This document shows positions 55,831-63,525 of a stretch of DNA of 64,000 nucleotides, one piece after another (position 1 is the first letter of the stretch; the number at the start of each line of letters is the position of its first letter). Origin of the DNA: Flavobacterium psychrophilum (GTDB taxonomy: Bacteria > Bacteroidota > Bacteroidia > Flavobacteriales > Flavobacteriaceae); assembly GCA_945862065.1 (NCBI GenBank), contig CAMAWT010000015.1, forward strand, positions 4,223-68,222, read 5' to 3'. A program made the translations under genes and the position numbers. Below the pieces are notes generated by a model, which saw nothing but the letters and a program-made list of their open reading frames with translations, did no database searches and had not been told where the DNA came from.

Positions 55831-56634
55831 TCAATCTGTAATTATTAATTTCTCTACAGCTATAGTTTTGGTTTCTTCAATCAAGGTAATGAGATACAGT
55901 CCGCTAGGAAGATTGTTTCGTGATATAGTAATTAAATTCCCCGAAATAGAATTGACTTGTTTTAAAATCTGTCCGTATGAATTGTAAATGGATAGGGTTG
56001 CATTTTTAAGATTATCATTTACTTGTAAAGTTGTAGCATTATTAAAGGGATTCGGAACTACAGAAAAAACTTTTTTACTAGCGTTTTCAACATTTCCCAA
56101 GCCGGTTTCCCCCGACTGGATACAAGCGTTTGGAGTGCTCTCGTACGCATAATCCTTTATGGTAAACGAACCCGATGAAGAAAGTATGTCTAAGCGTGCC
56201 CAGCCATAATAAGTATTTGATCCTACAATTAATTTTAAAGCCATGTATTTATTTGTTGCTCCTATCCAATAACCAGAGCTTGAACCTATTGCCAAGGTGC
56301 CTGGGTAATTTGTACCATACCATGTAGCAAGTGGCTCACAAATAGTATTGGAAGCTGCAAATGCCCAAGGCAAATGCAGACCGCCAACAAAATTCCCAGC
56401 ATATGCATTGTTTTGTAGCGGTGCACACATAATTCCTGTACCAAAATAAAAGATGAAATCATCAACAGTGTCATTATTCAAATCTAAAGTAAACGTTGCA
56501 TTTGGAGTTGCGTCTTCTATGTCGGTATAAATAATTTGAGCACAGATTTTACTGTTGAAAAAAAACAGCAATAAGAGGCAACATATTGAAACTGCTTTAT
56601 TTTGAAAGTTACTTTTAGTTTTCATTTTTATCAA
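55831..56634 (-). CDS. Secreted T9SS cargo protein with C-terminal sorting domain (type A)
   Basis: 267 residues. Signal peptide (about 12-34, cleavage near Ile-Cys-Ala-Gln), a beta-rich middle of unknown function, and a C-terminal type A T9SS sorting domain (about 190-267: VVPNPFNNATTLQV, LSIYNSYGQILKQV, LPSGLYLITLIEE, EKLIITD), cleaved by PorU during export. Alternative start 56625. The PorU/PorV genes at 13621-18738 are the machinery for this cargo. Confidence 0.85.
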   Translation of the reverse strand: MIKMKTKSNFQNKAVSICCLLLLFFFNSKICAQIIYTDIEDATPNATFTLDLNNDTVDDFIFYFGTGIMCAPLQNNAYAGNFVGGLHLPWAFAASNTICEPLATWYGTNYPGTLAIGSSSGYWIGATNKYMALKLIVGSNTYYGWARLDILSSSGSFTIKDYAYESTPNACIQSGETGLGNVENASKKVFSVVPNPFNNATTLQVNDNLKNATLSIYNSYGQILKQVNSISGNLITISRNNLPSGLYLITLIEETKTIAVEKLIITD

Positions 56635-56817
56635 AAATAATTAGGGTGCTAATGTACTAATTTTAAAATTAACTCATTTACATCTTAATGCCCCCTCTAC
56701 AGGAAGCTTCTAGCTTGTGCCCACAATAAAAGCAATAAAATAGATAGAAATGGTAAAACAAAGAGTAAATATAATTAGAATGGGTACGAGCGAGACGCTC
56801 GCACTAGCAGGGGGTGT

Positions 56818-56963
56818 TTTAAAATTAAAGTTAAAAACCTACAACTGTAAATAGTTGTAGGTTTTGGTTTTTATATTGCTGCGGGGTCGGGAAACCTAAC
56901 GTAGTGGTTCGGCGAAGCCATACCATAGCAGAGCTTTTAATAGGGAACACTTCGTAAAGCTGG
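56818..56963 (-). repeat. R4 repeat, copy b
   Basis: Same sequence as 22531-22647, with about 30 extra bases in the middle (56902-56931). Stem 56834-56846 with 56853-56865 is identical to copy a. The shared end AGCTGG meets the truncated left arm of the first palindrome at 56963. Upstream 56635-56817 shows nothing. Confidence 0.75.
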
Positions 56964-57069
56964 CGGATTTTTAGCACAAAAGTTCAATAGAATTAGTGCT
57001 GTTGAACCTTGCACAAATGTTTCATAGAAGTACGAAACCCTCCATATTGCCAAACCGATGTTGTGCGTT
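56964..57069 (-). repeat. attC-like palindrome E1 (left arm truncated)
   Basis: Right arm 57038-57059 reads like the other elements (gccaaaccgatg), with the cassette core GTTGTGCGTT at 57060-57069. The matching left arm is missing: sequence before 56964 belongs to R4. The left end of the cassette array is therefore a recombined or truncated boundary. Confidence 0.6.
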
Positions 57070-57098
57070 TGTGCTTCTTGGTTACTCATTGTCGTTTG

Positions 57099-57821
57099 TT
57101 AAAACGGTCTCACTCCACGTCTTCCAAGCCAAGTTGCAATTCTTGACATAAAACTCGGATATTTTGTAAAAACACCTTTGTTTGTTGGGTTTTTAAAACC
57201 TGTTTCAACTACAAAATCTGTTGGCAAAGTTGTATGAATGAAAGGTTTGAAATCAGGTCGTTTTTTGAAGTCCCAAAAACGTGTTTGCATACCACCTAAA
57301 TTATATATAATCAAATTCAGGTCTCGGTATTCTGTATTTTTGGGAAGTTGGTTTATATACCACATTGAATTGGCATAGTCGCCAAGATATGGAAAACTTC
57401 CTAAAAGTGAACCAAAGAAATGAAACCTTGCATTTTTGTTGTCTTTAAATGCGTCCAAAATTTGTAAGCGTGAATTTAAATTGATTTGAAAACCATTTTC
57501 TTGAAAACGAAAAACAGGGTTTTTGTCGGCATAGTCAAAAGTAAATTGCCCGTAAGTTGGAAAAATGTTTATTTGCCTATCTGTTTCAACGTAATTTTCA
57601 GCAATAACTTTCAATTCTCTCCCAAAATCTTGTGCGTTTGAGCAGTCCAATTTGATACTTTTAGGATTAAACTCTTTATAAACTTCTGGAAAATTGTCAG
57701 AGCGTTGCACAACTGTCAATTCGTTTACATTATCTAAAAACCATCGCTTATGGTCTTTAATAATGGCTTGCATTAGTTCACTTGTCGAACCGAAAATAAT
57801 TAAGTCAAACTTATTGTTCAT
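57099..57821 (-). CDS. SDR-like Rossmann protein, cassette 1
   Basis: 240 residues. N-terminal FDLIIFGSTSELMQAII (Gly-Ser-Thr-Ser loop) begins a Rossmann-like half; the region YANSMWYINQLPK (about 152-164) sits where SDRs have YxxxK, but the Lys spacing is off (Tyr, then Tyr-Ile-Asn), so catalysis is doubtful. It is the last of three genes in a TetR-regulated set and overlaps the membrane protein by 11 bases. Substrate unknown. Confidence 0.65.
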   Translation of the reverse strand: MNNKFDLIIFGSTSELMQAIIKDHKRWFLDNVNELTVVQRSDNFPEVYKEFNPKSIKLDCSNAQDFGRELKVIAENYVETDRQINIFPTYGQFTFDYADKNPVFRFQENGFQINLNSRLQILDAFKDNKNARFHFFGSLLGSFPYLGDYANSMWYINQLPKNTEYRDLNLIIYNLGGMQTRFWDFKKRPDFKPFIHTTLPTDFVVETGFKNPTNKGVFTKYPSFMSRIATWLGRRGVRPF

Positions 57822-58218
57822 TTTTATGATTTTTAATAGTTATAATGAGTAAAATTCCAAGAATATAATGCGACACAATAGCTGCAATTACAGTGGTTTG
57901 AGCTAAAGAATTATTGAAAATCCCTTCATCTTTCATTACATTCCACATTACAATATCCATTGTAGCACTTGCTATTTGGTAAGCTGCTAAACCCTTTGCA
58001 ACACCAATGTGTGGATTTTTTCTAAATATCCAAGCCATATAGCCCATCGTTCCAAGAGCTAAACCAATAAGTTTGGTAATCCAATGTCCGTCAGGACTAA
58101 GTACCCATCCTGTTACAGGTTGCACCATTGACGGAGGTAACATTCCAAAAAGAAAATAGCAAAACTCTAAAATTGCTACTGCTGTAAAAAGTGTTTTTAA
58201 GTCTAATAATTTTTTCAT
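57811..58218 (-). CDS. Small membrane protein, four helices, cassette 1
   Basis: 135 residues with hydrophobic segments near 11-27, 49-65, 76-92 and 107-126. No recognised family. It lies between the TetR gene (13-base gap) and the SDR-like gene (11-base overlap), so the three are one operon. Confidence 0.7.
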   Translation of the reverse strand: MKKLLDLKTLFTAVAILEFCYFLFGMLPPSMVQPVTGWVLSPDGHWITKLIGLALGTMGYMAWIFRKNPHIGVAKGLAAYQIASATMDIVMWNVMKDEGIFNNSLAQTTVIAAIVSHYILGILLIITIKNHKNEQ

Positions 58219-58231
58219 TTTATTTTAAAGA

Positions 58232-58789
58232 TTAAATTTTAATACTGTCCCAACAACATTCAAAAAGTTGGTCTTTTAGTTTTTTGGTGATTTTGGTTTC
58301 TTGTTGCGAAAAATATTTAATAGTTCCTACAATGTTTGTGTAAATAATATTGTGCAACACAAACAAATCTATCGCTTTCAAATTGCCTTCAGCAATACCG
58401 CTTTCTAACAAGGCAAACACTCTTTCAAAATTTTGTTTTACTTCCTCTTTGTTAGTTTTTTTAATTAAAGGTGAATTTGCAAACTGCTCCGCAAAAAGAA
58501 ATTTTTCTTGATTTGTTAAACCAAATTCTACTGCACGTTCCCAATATATTTTTAGTTCTTCTTTTTCGGTGACACTTTTAGAAATGGATTGAAAAATATA
58601 TTGTCCCATTTCTTGTTTAGTAACAATGAAAATGTCGTTTACAAGCTCTTCTTTACTTTTGTAATACGTATAAAGCGAACCAACTGGTATATTAGCTTCT
58701 TTGGCAATTTTGCCAATTGAAGCGTCAAATAATCCGTTTTGAACGATTACTTTTCTTGCAGTTGTAAAAATGAGTTCTTTTCTGTTCAT
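58232..58789 (-). CDS. TetR/AcrR-family repressor, cassette 1
   Basis: 185 residues. N-terminal DNA-binding domain RKELIFTTARKVIVQNG then SIGKIAKEANIPVGSLYTYYKSKEEL (in part), the TetR helix-turn-helix; C-terminal ligand domain all helical. A palindrome at 58794-58815 sits just upstream of its start and overlaps the transcription start region, so it probably represses itself and the two downstream genes. First gene of cassette 1. Confidence 0.92.
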   Translation of the reverse strand: MNRKELIFTTARKVIVQNGLFDASIGKIAKEANIPVGSLYTYYKSKEELVNDIFIVTKQEMGQYIFQSISKSVTEKEELKIYWERAVEFGLTNQEKFLFAEQFANSPLIKKTNKEEVKQNFERVFALLESGIAEGNLKAIDLFVLHNIIYTNIVGTIKYFSQQETKITKKLKDQLFECCWDSIKI

Positions 58790-58793
58790 TAAA

Positions 58794-58815
58794 AGTGAAT
58801 GAATGTTTATTCACT
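58794..58815. promoter_or_regulatory. TetR operator
   Basis: 22-bp palindrome (one mismatched pair), inner 20 bases GTGAATGAATGTTTATTCAC, starting 5 bases upstream of the tetR start codon and directly after its -7 box. Confidence 0.75.
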
Positions 58816-58845
58816 CAAAAGTACAAATTTATTTCTTGTTGTCAA
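58816..58845 (-). promoter_or_regulatory. Promoter of the TetR operon
   Basis: Minus strand TTG (58845-58843), 19 bases, TACTTTTG (58823-58816), a textbook Bacteroidota promoter. The operator at 58794-58815 covers the +1 region. Confidence 0.8.
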
Positions 58846-58929
58846 TTTTTTTTTAAGAAATTGTGTTGAAGTTATTTTCGGAAGAAGTGTTGTTGTAGTT
58901 ACGGTCGGTTGTTATAGCATAACGCACAA

Positions 58930-59054
58930 CGTTTTGCGGCTTGGCGAAGGTGGCGTTTTTATCACAAATTTTCATATGAAGTACACACTTCAAATTTACG
59001 AAAAACTGTCAAACGAAGCACTGAACCGCCACTTTTGCCAAACCGCTGTTATAG
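58930..59054 (-). repeat. attC-like palindrome E2
   Basis: Arms 58930-58955 and 59027-59052: GCGGCTTGGCGAAGGTGGCG on one side faces CGCCACTTTTGCCAAACCGC on the other. Crossover G|TT placed at 58930/58929. The outer 10 bases AACGCACAAC (58921-58930) invert those of E1 (57060-57069). Loop contains a weaker TTG-N18-AAAATTTG promoter. Confidence 0.85.
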
Positions 59055-59089
59055 GCTGGGCTTCCTTGTTAAACTGTCATTTTTTCCAT

Positions 59090-59380
59090 TTAATCATCCA
59101 AATTTTTGAACCACTTTTTAGCAGATTCTCTCCTATGGGGACAACCAGGCCAACAACACGGACGTTTTTTTCCTTCCAATATATCTTCGCTTAGTCGCTG
59201 AATATGTTCCTTTCTTGTTTCCTCCTGCTTTACGATTGTTGTCCAACAAATCCATTCATTACGTGCAAGTGGTGTTAACTTATTCCATTTTCCCAACAAT
59301 TCAGGTTTGGAAAGTAAAACCGTTTTTATATCATCAGGAACAGTGTGCACAACACCTTCTTCAATTATTAAATTTTCCAT
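59090..59380 (-). CDS. YdeI/OmpD-associated family protein, cassette 2
   Basis: 96 residues. IRNEWICW-like and RKEHIQRLSEDILEGKKRP (about 50-75) segments match the small YdeI/OmpD-associated (bacteriocin-protection) family that is all-helical. A CCWPGCPHRRES segment near the C-terminus with two Cys and a His is unusual. Last of four genes in the ArsR operon of cassette 2. Confidence 0.75.
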   Translation of the reverse strand: MENLIIEEGVVHTVPDDIKTVLLSKPELLGKWNKLTPLARNEWICWTTIVKQEETRKEHIQRLSEDILEGKKRPCCWPGCPHRRESAKKWFKNLDD

Positions 59381-59392
59381 CGTTTTAAGACT

Positions 59393-59788
59393 TTAAACAT
59401 ATTTAATAAAATTGATTTTTCTGTCAGCAGGTCTGAAATACCAAGATACTATTGTCATACTTAATAAGAATAAGGAAATTGTCCATTCACTTGCGGATTC
59501 ACCCACTGCTATATGCGAAATTGCTGCTCCTGACAGGGTAAAAAAGAAACCGGCATAAGCCCACTCTTTTAGAAGAGGAAATTTTGGAATAAGCAATGCT
59601 CCAACTCCCAATATTTTCCATATTCCGAGTATTGTTAGAAAATAAATAGGATAGCCCAAATGTGTCATTGCAGTAACATCATATAATGCAGCTTTAATTT
59701 TTAAAAGCTGTATTGCTCCACTATTTAGCATTGCCAATGCAAGTAAACCAGTGGAAATCCAATAAATGATTTTGTTTCGTTTTGTCAT
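59393..59788 (-). CDS. DoxX-like membrane protein, cassette 2
   Basis: 131 residues, four membrane helices, with LNSGAIQLLKI and ILGIWKILGVGALLIPKFPLLKEWAYAGFFFTL (in part), the DoxX family pattern. Function in the family is uncertain (redox-linked membrane proteins in some cases). It follows the SRPBCC gene by 6 bases in the ArsR operon. Confidence 0.85.
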   Translation of the reverse strand: MTKRNKIIYWISTGLLALAMLNSGAIQLLKIKAALYDVTAMTHLGYPIYFLTILGIWKILGVGALLIPKFPLLKEWAYAGFFFTLSGAAISHIAVGESASEWTISLFLLSMTIVSWYFRPADRKINFIKYV

Positions 59789-59794
59789 TTTACA

Positions 59795-60259
59795 TTATTT
59801 TAATTTGGTTAATAATTCTTGTAGTTTGTCGTGTGCCATATTTAGTCCAGTAGCAAAAGGGAGTTTTAGTTGTTCTGCTCGGTGTTTCTCAGACTTATAA
59901 ATTATTTGAATTGTCAGTTTACTGGTGTCGTCAGTCTGTTTTTCAAACTCAAGAAATTCAAGCTGAACACCAATAGGTGCATTTTCCATTTCAAATGTCC
60001 TAATGATTTTTTGTTTTGGAATAAATGCGTGGATTGTTCCATTGGCTTTAAATACTACATTTCCGTTGTATGAAGTTTCAAACTGGTAACTACCGTGATT
60101 TTTATTTTCAAGTTTAATCACTTTTGTTCCCATCCATTGCTCAACAAGTTCGGGTTCTGAATATGCTTTGAATAATAATTCTAAAGGCAAATCAAATTCT
60201 CTTGTTATTACTAATTCTTGTCTTCCGTCTTCAGCATTGATTTTTGTTTTTTGTTCCAT
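59795..60259 (-). CDS. SRPBCC/AHSA1-family protein, cassette 2
   Basis: 154 residues with the hydrophobic-cavity START-like fold: ITREFDLPLELLFKAYSEPELVEQWMG (in part, about 17-44), EMENAPIGVQLEFLEFE, and C-terminal TGLNMAHDKLQELL helix, as in AHSA1 proteins. Ligand unknown. Overlap or 1-base gap with the ArsR-type gene upstream; often paired with such regulators in Bacteroidota. Confidence 0.88.
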   Translation of the reverse strand: MEQKTKINAEDGRQELVITREFDLPLELLFKAYSEPELVEQWMGTKVIKLENKNHGSYQFETSYNGNVVFKANGTIHAFIPKQKIIRTFEMENAPIGVQLEFLEFEKQTDDTSKLTIQIIYKSEKHRAEQLKLPFATGLNMAHDKLQELLTKLK

Positions 60260-60260
60260 T

Positions 60261-60581
60261 TTACTTGCTTTTATATTTTTTCATAACTGCTTCCATTTTA
60301 TTAAACTTAGTGTCCCACATTTGTCGGAAAGGTTCAATGAAGTCGGCTATTTCTTTCATTTTGTTCGGATTGAAATGATAATAAATTTCTCTGCCTTGCT
60401 GTTCCTGTTTTAGAAGTTCACACTCTGTCAAGATTTGTAAGTGTTTTGATACAGTAGGTCTTGCAGTGTCAAAGTTGGAAGCGATTGCACCTGCTGTCAT
60501 TGACTGTGTTGTCAACAACAGAAGTATTGCTCTTCTTGTAGGGTCTGCAATAGCTTGAAATACGTCTCGTCTTAAATTCAT
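60261..60581 (-). CDS. ArsR-family winged-helix repressor, cassette 2
   Basis: 106 residues. [21 protein letters not shown] then [33 protein letters not shown] (in part), the ArsR helix-turn-helix and wing. No Cys-rich metal site (ELxC-like ELLK), so it is not a metal sensor of the classical type. Two palindromic operators lie in its promoter (60587-60626). Head of the four-gene cassette 2. Confidence 0.92.
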   Translation of the reverse strand: MNLRRDVFQAIADPTRRAILLLLTTQSMTAGAIASNFDTARPTVSKHLQILTECELLKQEQQGREIYYHFNPNKMKEIADFIEPFRQMWDTKFNKMEAVMKKYKSK

Positions 60582-60586
60582 TGTGA

Positions 60587-60626
60587 AGTTATTTGACTAC
60601 AAATTTAAGTGTAGTTATTCAACTAC
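60587..60626. promoter_or_regulatory. Two ArsR operators
   Basis: GTAGTTATTCAACTAC (60611-60626, palindromic) and the related AAGTTATTTGACTAC (60586-60600). The first lies between the -33 and -7 boxes, the second just after the -7 box. Confidence 0.7.
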
Positions 60627-60630
60627 GCAA
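60600..60630 (-). promoter_or_regulatory. Promoter of the ArsR operon
   Basis: Minus strand TTG (60630-60628), 20 bases, TAAATTTG (60607-60600). The palindromic operator fills the spacer. Confidence 0.75.
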
Positions 60631-60724
60631 ATATTTCTTTAAATTATTTTCCGTCAAGAAAAAAAAGGCTGAAAATTGTCGGTGAAGTTTGTAGTGCTAT
60701 GGGGTCTGTTAGCCTTGCCCATAA

Positions 60725-60821
60725 CAAGCGGGCGCTTTGCGCTGTTGTCCAATTGCGCAAAGCGCTTAGTTGGGCGAAGTGCCCGCTTGTTGCGCAAAAT
60801 GCTTTCGGGCATTTTGCGCAA
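60725..60821 (-). mobile_element. ORF-less 97-bp cassette, copy 1
   Basis: Bounded by G|TT junctions at 60822/60821 and 60725/60724. Made of two GC-rich hairpins (TTGCGCAAAATGC ... GCATTTTGCGCAA and a longer AAGCGGGC ... GCCCGCTT). The 104-base stretch 60721-60824 is identical to 61853-61956. Short frames across it are artefacts. Confidence 0.8.
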
Positions 60822-60950
60822 CGTCTCGTGGCTTGCAGAAGTTGGGGATTTGGTTAGCCTGAACTTTCAGTAAATCACTGATTACAAAAGTACAAAACAA
60901 TGTGTAAATTCAAGACCAAAACCCCAATTTTTGCAAACCGCTGTTATAGC
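60822..60950 (-). repeat. attC-like palindrome E3
   Basis: Arms 60822-60847 and 60922-60947 (GTGGCTTGCAGAAGTTGGGG with CCCCAATTTTTGCAAACCGC). Loop holds a promoter TTG (60913-60911), 18 bases, TACTTTTG (60892-60885), pointing into cassette 2 through the ORF-less cassette. Nearly identical to E5. Confidence 0.88.
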
Positions 60951-61816
60951 CAGTGCCATTTTGTCCATTTACTTATTTTTATTTTAGTTTTCGGTTTTCC
61001 GTATTCTTTTTCATCATTTTCTTTATTTGGTAATATTTGTAAAAGTTGATTCCAAGGAATTCCTCTATAACTATTTCCAGGTTTGTATTGTCTATATAAT
61101 TTAAGATTGCCAATTGTTTCAAACTCTATTTTGTCTTTTTTGAAATCTATCGCATTAATCATTCCGATTTGTGGAATATCATTAATTTCAATTTTAATTT
61201 TTCCGAATTTAGCAAACAAATGATTTACATCTGTTTCTCTTCTTACATAAACATTTGCTTCTTTAAAATCGTCAAGAATTGGCTTTTCAATTTTACTTAT
61301 ATCGGTTAATGCAATAAAATTTGTTCCAATTTCCGTATTTTTTTCGTCTGTTAATACAAATGCACCACCATAATTTCCGTCAATCATTTTGAAAATGAAA
61401 CAATCACCTTTTATAAATATCGAATTAAAATACTTTGTTTTAACTATTTTTTTTGCAACTTTTTTTTCTGTTTGTAGTTTTGCTAGCAATTTAGTTAATT
61501 CAATTTCACGTTCTTTAATATCAGCATCAGTTGCGTCTAGCACTTTCCAAATTACAAGGTCAGTTTTAGATTCAATTATTTCTTTTACTTTTTCAAATAG
61601 TGAAGTTTCTAACTGCTTACATTCCCATTGACATAAAGCTAATGCAAACCAAAAATTATTTGAATCGTATTTGTCTTCAATTAATTCTTTGTTTTCTGTA
61701 ATTAATTTTTCAGAGATTTCTTTGACGGATTTTCCATCATTATACATCTTGAAAAAGTCATCGTAAATTTCTCCCGAAGTATCATTTGATTTAATTCCTG
61801 TTCCCCAAGTTCCCAT
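60944..61816 (-). CDS. DUF4259-like protein of unknown function, cassette 3
   Basis: 290 residues. The N-terminal MGTWGTGIKSNDTSGEIYDDF pattern (in part) resembles proteins of the DUF4259 sort and of some immunity-like families; the remainder is Lys-rich, mixed alpha/beta. The last codons (Trp-His-Trp-Leu) and the TAA stop are supplied by the cassette-end core CTATAAC (60943-60951 region), so the end of the protein depends on the recombination site. Single gene of cassette 3. No function claimed. Confidence 0.7.
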   Translation of the reverse strand: MGTWGTGIKSNDTSGEIYDDFFKMYNDGKSVKEISEKLITENKELIEDKYDSNNFWFALALCQWECKQLETSLFEKVKEIIESKTDLVIWKVLDATDADIKEREIELTKLLAKLQTEKKVAKKIVKTKYFNSIFIKGDCFIFKMIDGNYGGAFVLTDEKNTEIGTNFIALTDISKIEKPILDDFKEANVYVRRETDVNHLFAKFGKIKIEINDIPQIGMINAIDFKKDKIEFETIGNLKLYRQYKPGNSYRGIPWNQLLQILPNKENDEKEYGKPKTKIKISKWTKWHWL

Positions 61817-61856
61817 AATTGTTTTTTACGTCGTTTTTCGAAGGCATTGGCTATAA

Positions 61857-61953
61857 CAAGCGGGCGCTTTGCGCTGTTGTCCAATTGCGCAAAGCGCTTA
61901 GTTGGGCGAAGTGCCCGCTTGTTGCGCAAAATGCTTTCGGGCATTTTGCGCAA
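61857..61953 (-). mobile_element. ORF-less 97-bp cassette, copy 2
   Basis: Bounded by G|TT at 61954/61953 and 61857/61856. Identical to the 60725-60821 copy. Its next neighbour on the minus strand is cassette 3 (start TTATAGCC). Confidence 0.8.
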
Positions 61954-62079
61954 CGTTCCGGCGCTTGGCGAGGTTGCGAACTTCGGAACAGATTATTTTC
62001 TATCAAAGATAAAATTTCTTGCGAGAAATAAACGTGAATTTACTACAAAATTCGCAATCTTGCCAAACGCCTGTTAGCA
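61954..62079 (-). repeat. attC-like palindrome E4
   Basis: Arms 61954-61980 and 62051-62076 (GGCGCTTGGCGAGGTTGCGAA with TTCGCAATCTTGCCAAACGCC). Loop has a perfect -7 TATCTTTG (62011-62004) but only TTT at the -33 position. Confidence 0.85.
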
Positions 62080-62085
62080 GTAGCT

Positions 62086-62928
62086 TTATTTTATTTCAGT
62101 ATTAATAAGTTTCCCTTTTTTCCAATATTCTATTTTGTGTTGTTTACCATTTTCGTGATAGTGATATTGTTTTTCAATCGGTTTGTCATTTTGAAATTTC
62201 CCTTCATATTTTACATTTCCATTTTCATAATATTCTCTATAAATTCCATTTTTGTCTAAGTCTATTAATTCTGTTTCAGATTTTAGAAAACCATTTTGGT
62301 AATATTCTTTAACGGTTTCTATTTCCACATCTTTTTCCTTTTCAATAATTTCTCTTTGTATTTTTAGATTACCATTTTCATAATACTCCAATTCTCTTGT
62401 AGTTTTTAAGTTTCTACTTTCTTTTTTATTATGAATATAAGTGTAAAATGAATTTTTAGCTACAAAGCCATTTTCATAATATTCTATTGATGTTAATAAA
62501 TTTCCACCATTATAAAACTCAATACTTTCTATGTTTCCATTTTCGTAATATGTGTAATTGTTACCTTGTAAAAAACCGCAATGATAATTGAAAACACTTT
62601 TTAATATCTCATTATCATAATAATTTTTCCAAGTTCCGTGATATTTTCCATTATTAATAGAGTCATTATTATTTATTCTTCCACAAGTTTGTAGTGATGT
62701 ATAAATTGATATGTAGTTAGTTTTATATTCGCAATTTTTATAAAACCCTTCGGTTTTTATTTTTCCATTTTCGTAATATTCTTTATAAATGCTGTCTAAA
62801 GTTTTACCAACAAGAAATCCTTCAACTTTCAAATTTCCGTTTGAATATTTTTCTACATATTTTTCTTGAGAATATGTAAATGTAATTATCAAAAAAAATA
62901 TTAAAATGAATGTTTTTTTAAATTTCAT
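62086..62928 (-). CDS. MORN-repeat (YwqK-like) secreted protein, cassette 4
   Basis: 280 residues. N-terminal signal-like stretch (MKFKKTFILIFFLIITF, cleavage near Tyr-Ser) then about ten repeats of Tyr-Tyr-Glu-Asn-Gly-Asn/Lys-Leu/Ile-Lys, the MORN-variant of YwqK-type proteins. Proteins of this type sit beside toxins in some genomes; no toxin is next to it here. Single gene of cassette 4, flanked by GTTAGCAGTA/TACTGCTAAC. Confidence 0.85.
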   Translation of the reverse strand: MKFKKTFILIFFLIITFTYSQEKYVEKYSNGNLKVEGFLVGKTLDSIYKEYYENGKIKTEGFYKNCEYKTNYISIYTSLQTCGRINNNDSINNGKYHGTWKNYYDNEILKSVFNYHCGFLQGNNYTYYENGNIESIEFYNGGNLLTSIEYYENGFVAKNSFYTYIHNKKESRNLKTTRELEYYENGNLKIQREIIEKEKDVEIETVKEYYQNGFLKSETELIDLDKNGIYREYYENGNVKYEGKFQNDKPIEKQYHYHENGKQHKIEYWKKGKLINTEIK

Positions 62929-62962
62929 ATTTCTTGTTTCTTGTTTGAAAAGTTACTGCTAA

Positions 62963-63090
62963 CGTCTCGTGGCTTGCAGAAGTTGGGGATTTGGTTAGCC
63001 TAAACTTTGGTAAATCACTGACCACAAAAGTACAAAACAATGTGTAAGTTCAAGACCAAAACCCCAATTTTTGCAAACCGCTGTTAGCGG
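62963..63090 (-). repeat. attC-like palindrome E5
   Basis: Arms 62963-62988 and 63062-63087, almost identical to E3. Loop promoter TTG (63053-63051), 18 bases, TACTTTTG (63032-63025), directed at cassette 4. Confidence 0.88.
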
Positions 63091-63123
63091 ATCGGCAAAA
63101 TTTAAAATTGTTTTTTGTTTTTC

Positions 63124-63507
63124 TTATTCTTGTGTGCATTTATATATATCAAAGTCAATTACAAGTTGTGTTGAAGTAGGTGAACCATATTTGTCTGTCG
63201 AAATTGTAATCCATCTAAAATTAGTTAATTTGTATGCGTTTCCGCCTTCTACAGTAACCCATTCGTCAATTCCGTTCGCTCCATTTCGTAAATCGTCTTT
63301 TACAGTGAATCCCATCGGTGCAGCGTAGGTTTTTCCACGAGTTAAACATTTACAGTTTGAATTTTGCGTTTGTTCTCCAGTTAAATAAGTTGATTTTGTA
63401 AGAGTTGGAAGCGTTTGGTTTACTTCAATAGGTGTCATTGTCGTGGCACAAGACAGCAGAAAAATTGAAATACATAAAGTTAGAAGAATTTTTTTTATCA
63501 GTTTCAT
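63124..63507 (-). CDS. Small lipoprotein, cassette 5
   Basis: 127 residues. Lipoprotein signal ending Leu-Leu-Ser-Cys (Cys19), then a short Cys-containing domain (NCKCLTRG, about 52-59; C-terminal CTQE). No family recognised. Second gene of cassette 5. Confidence 0.7.
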   Translation of the reverse strand: MKLIKKILLTLCISIFLLSCATTMTPIEVNQTLPTLTKSTYLTGEQTQNSNCKCLTRGKTYAAPMGFTVKDDLRNGANGIDEWVTVEGGNAYKLTNFRWITISTDKYGSPTSTQLVIDFDIYKCTQE

Positions 63508-63525
63508 TTTATTTTTAGTTTAATT

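Noticed and set aside
58799-59194. 131-codon plus-strand frame across E2
   Set aside because: It spans the TetR promoter and the E2 palindrome and ends in the opposite strand of the YdeI-like gene; no protein family.
60676-60873. Short frames over the ORF-less cassettes (also 61847-62077)
   Set aside because: Both translate the identical palindromic element and have no start-site or family support.
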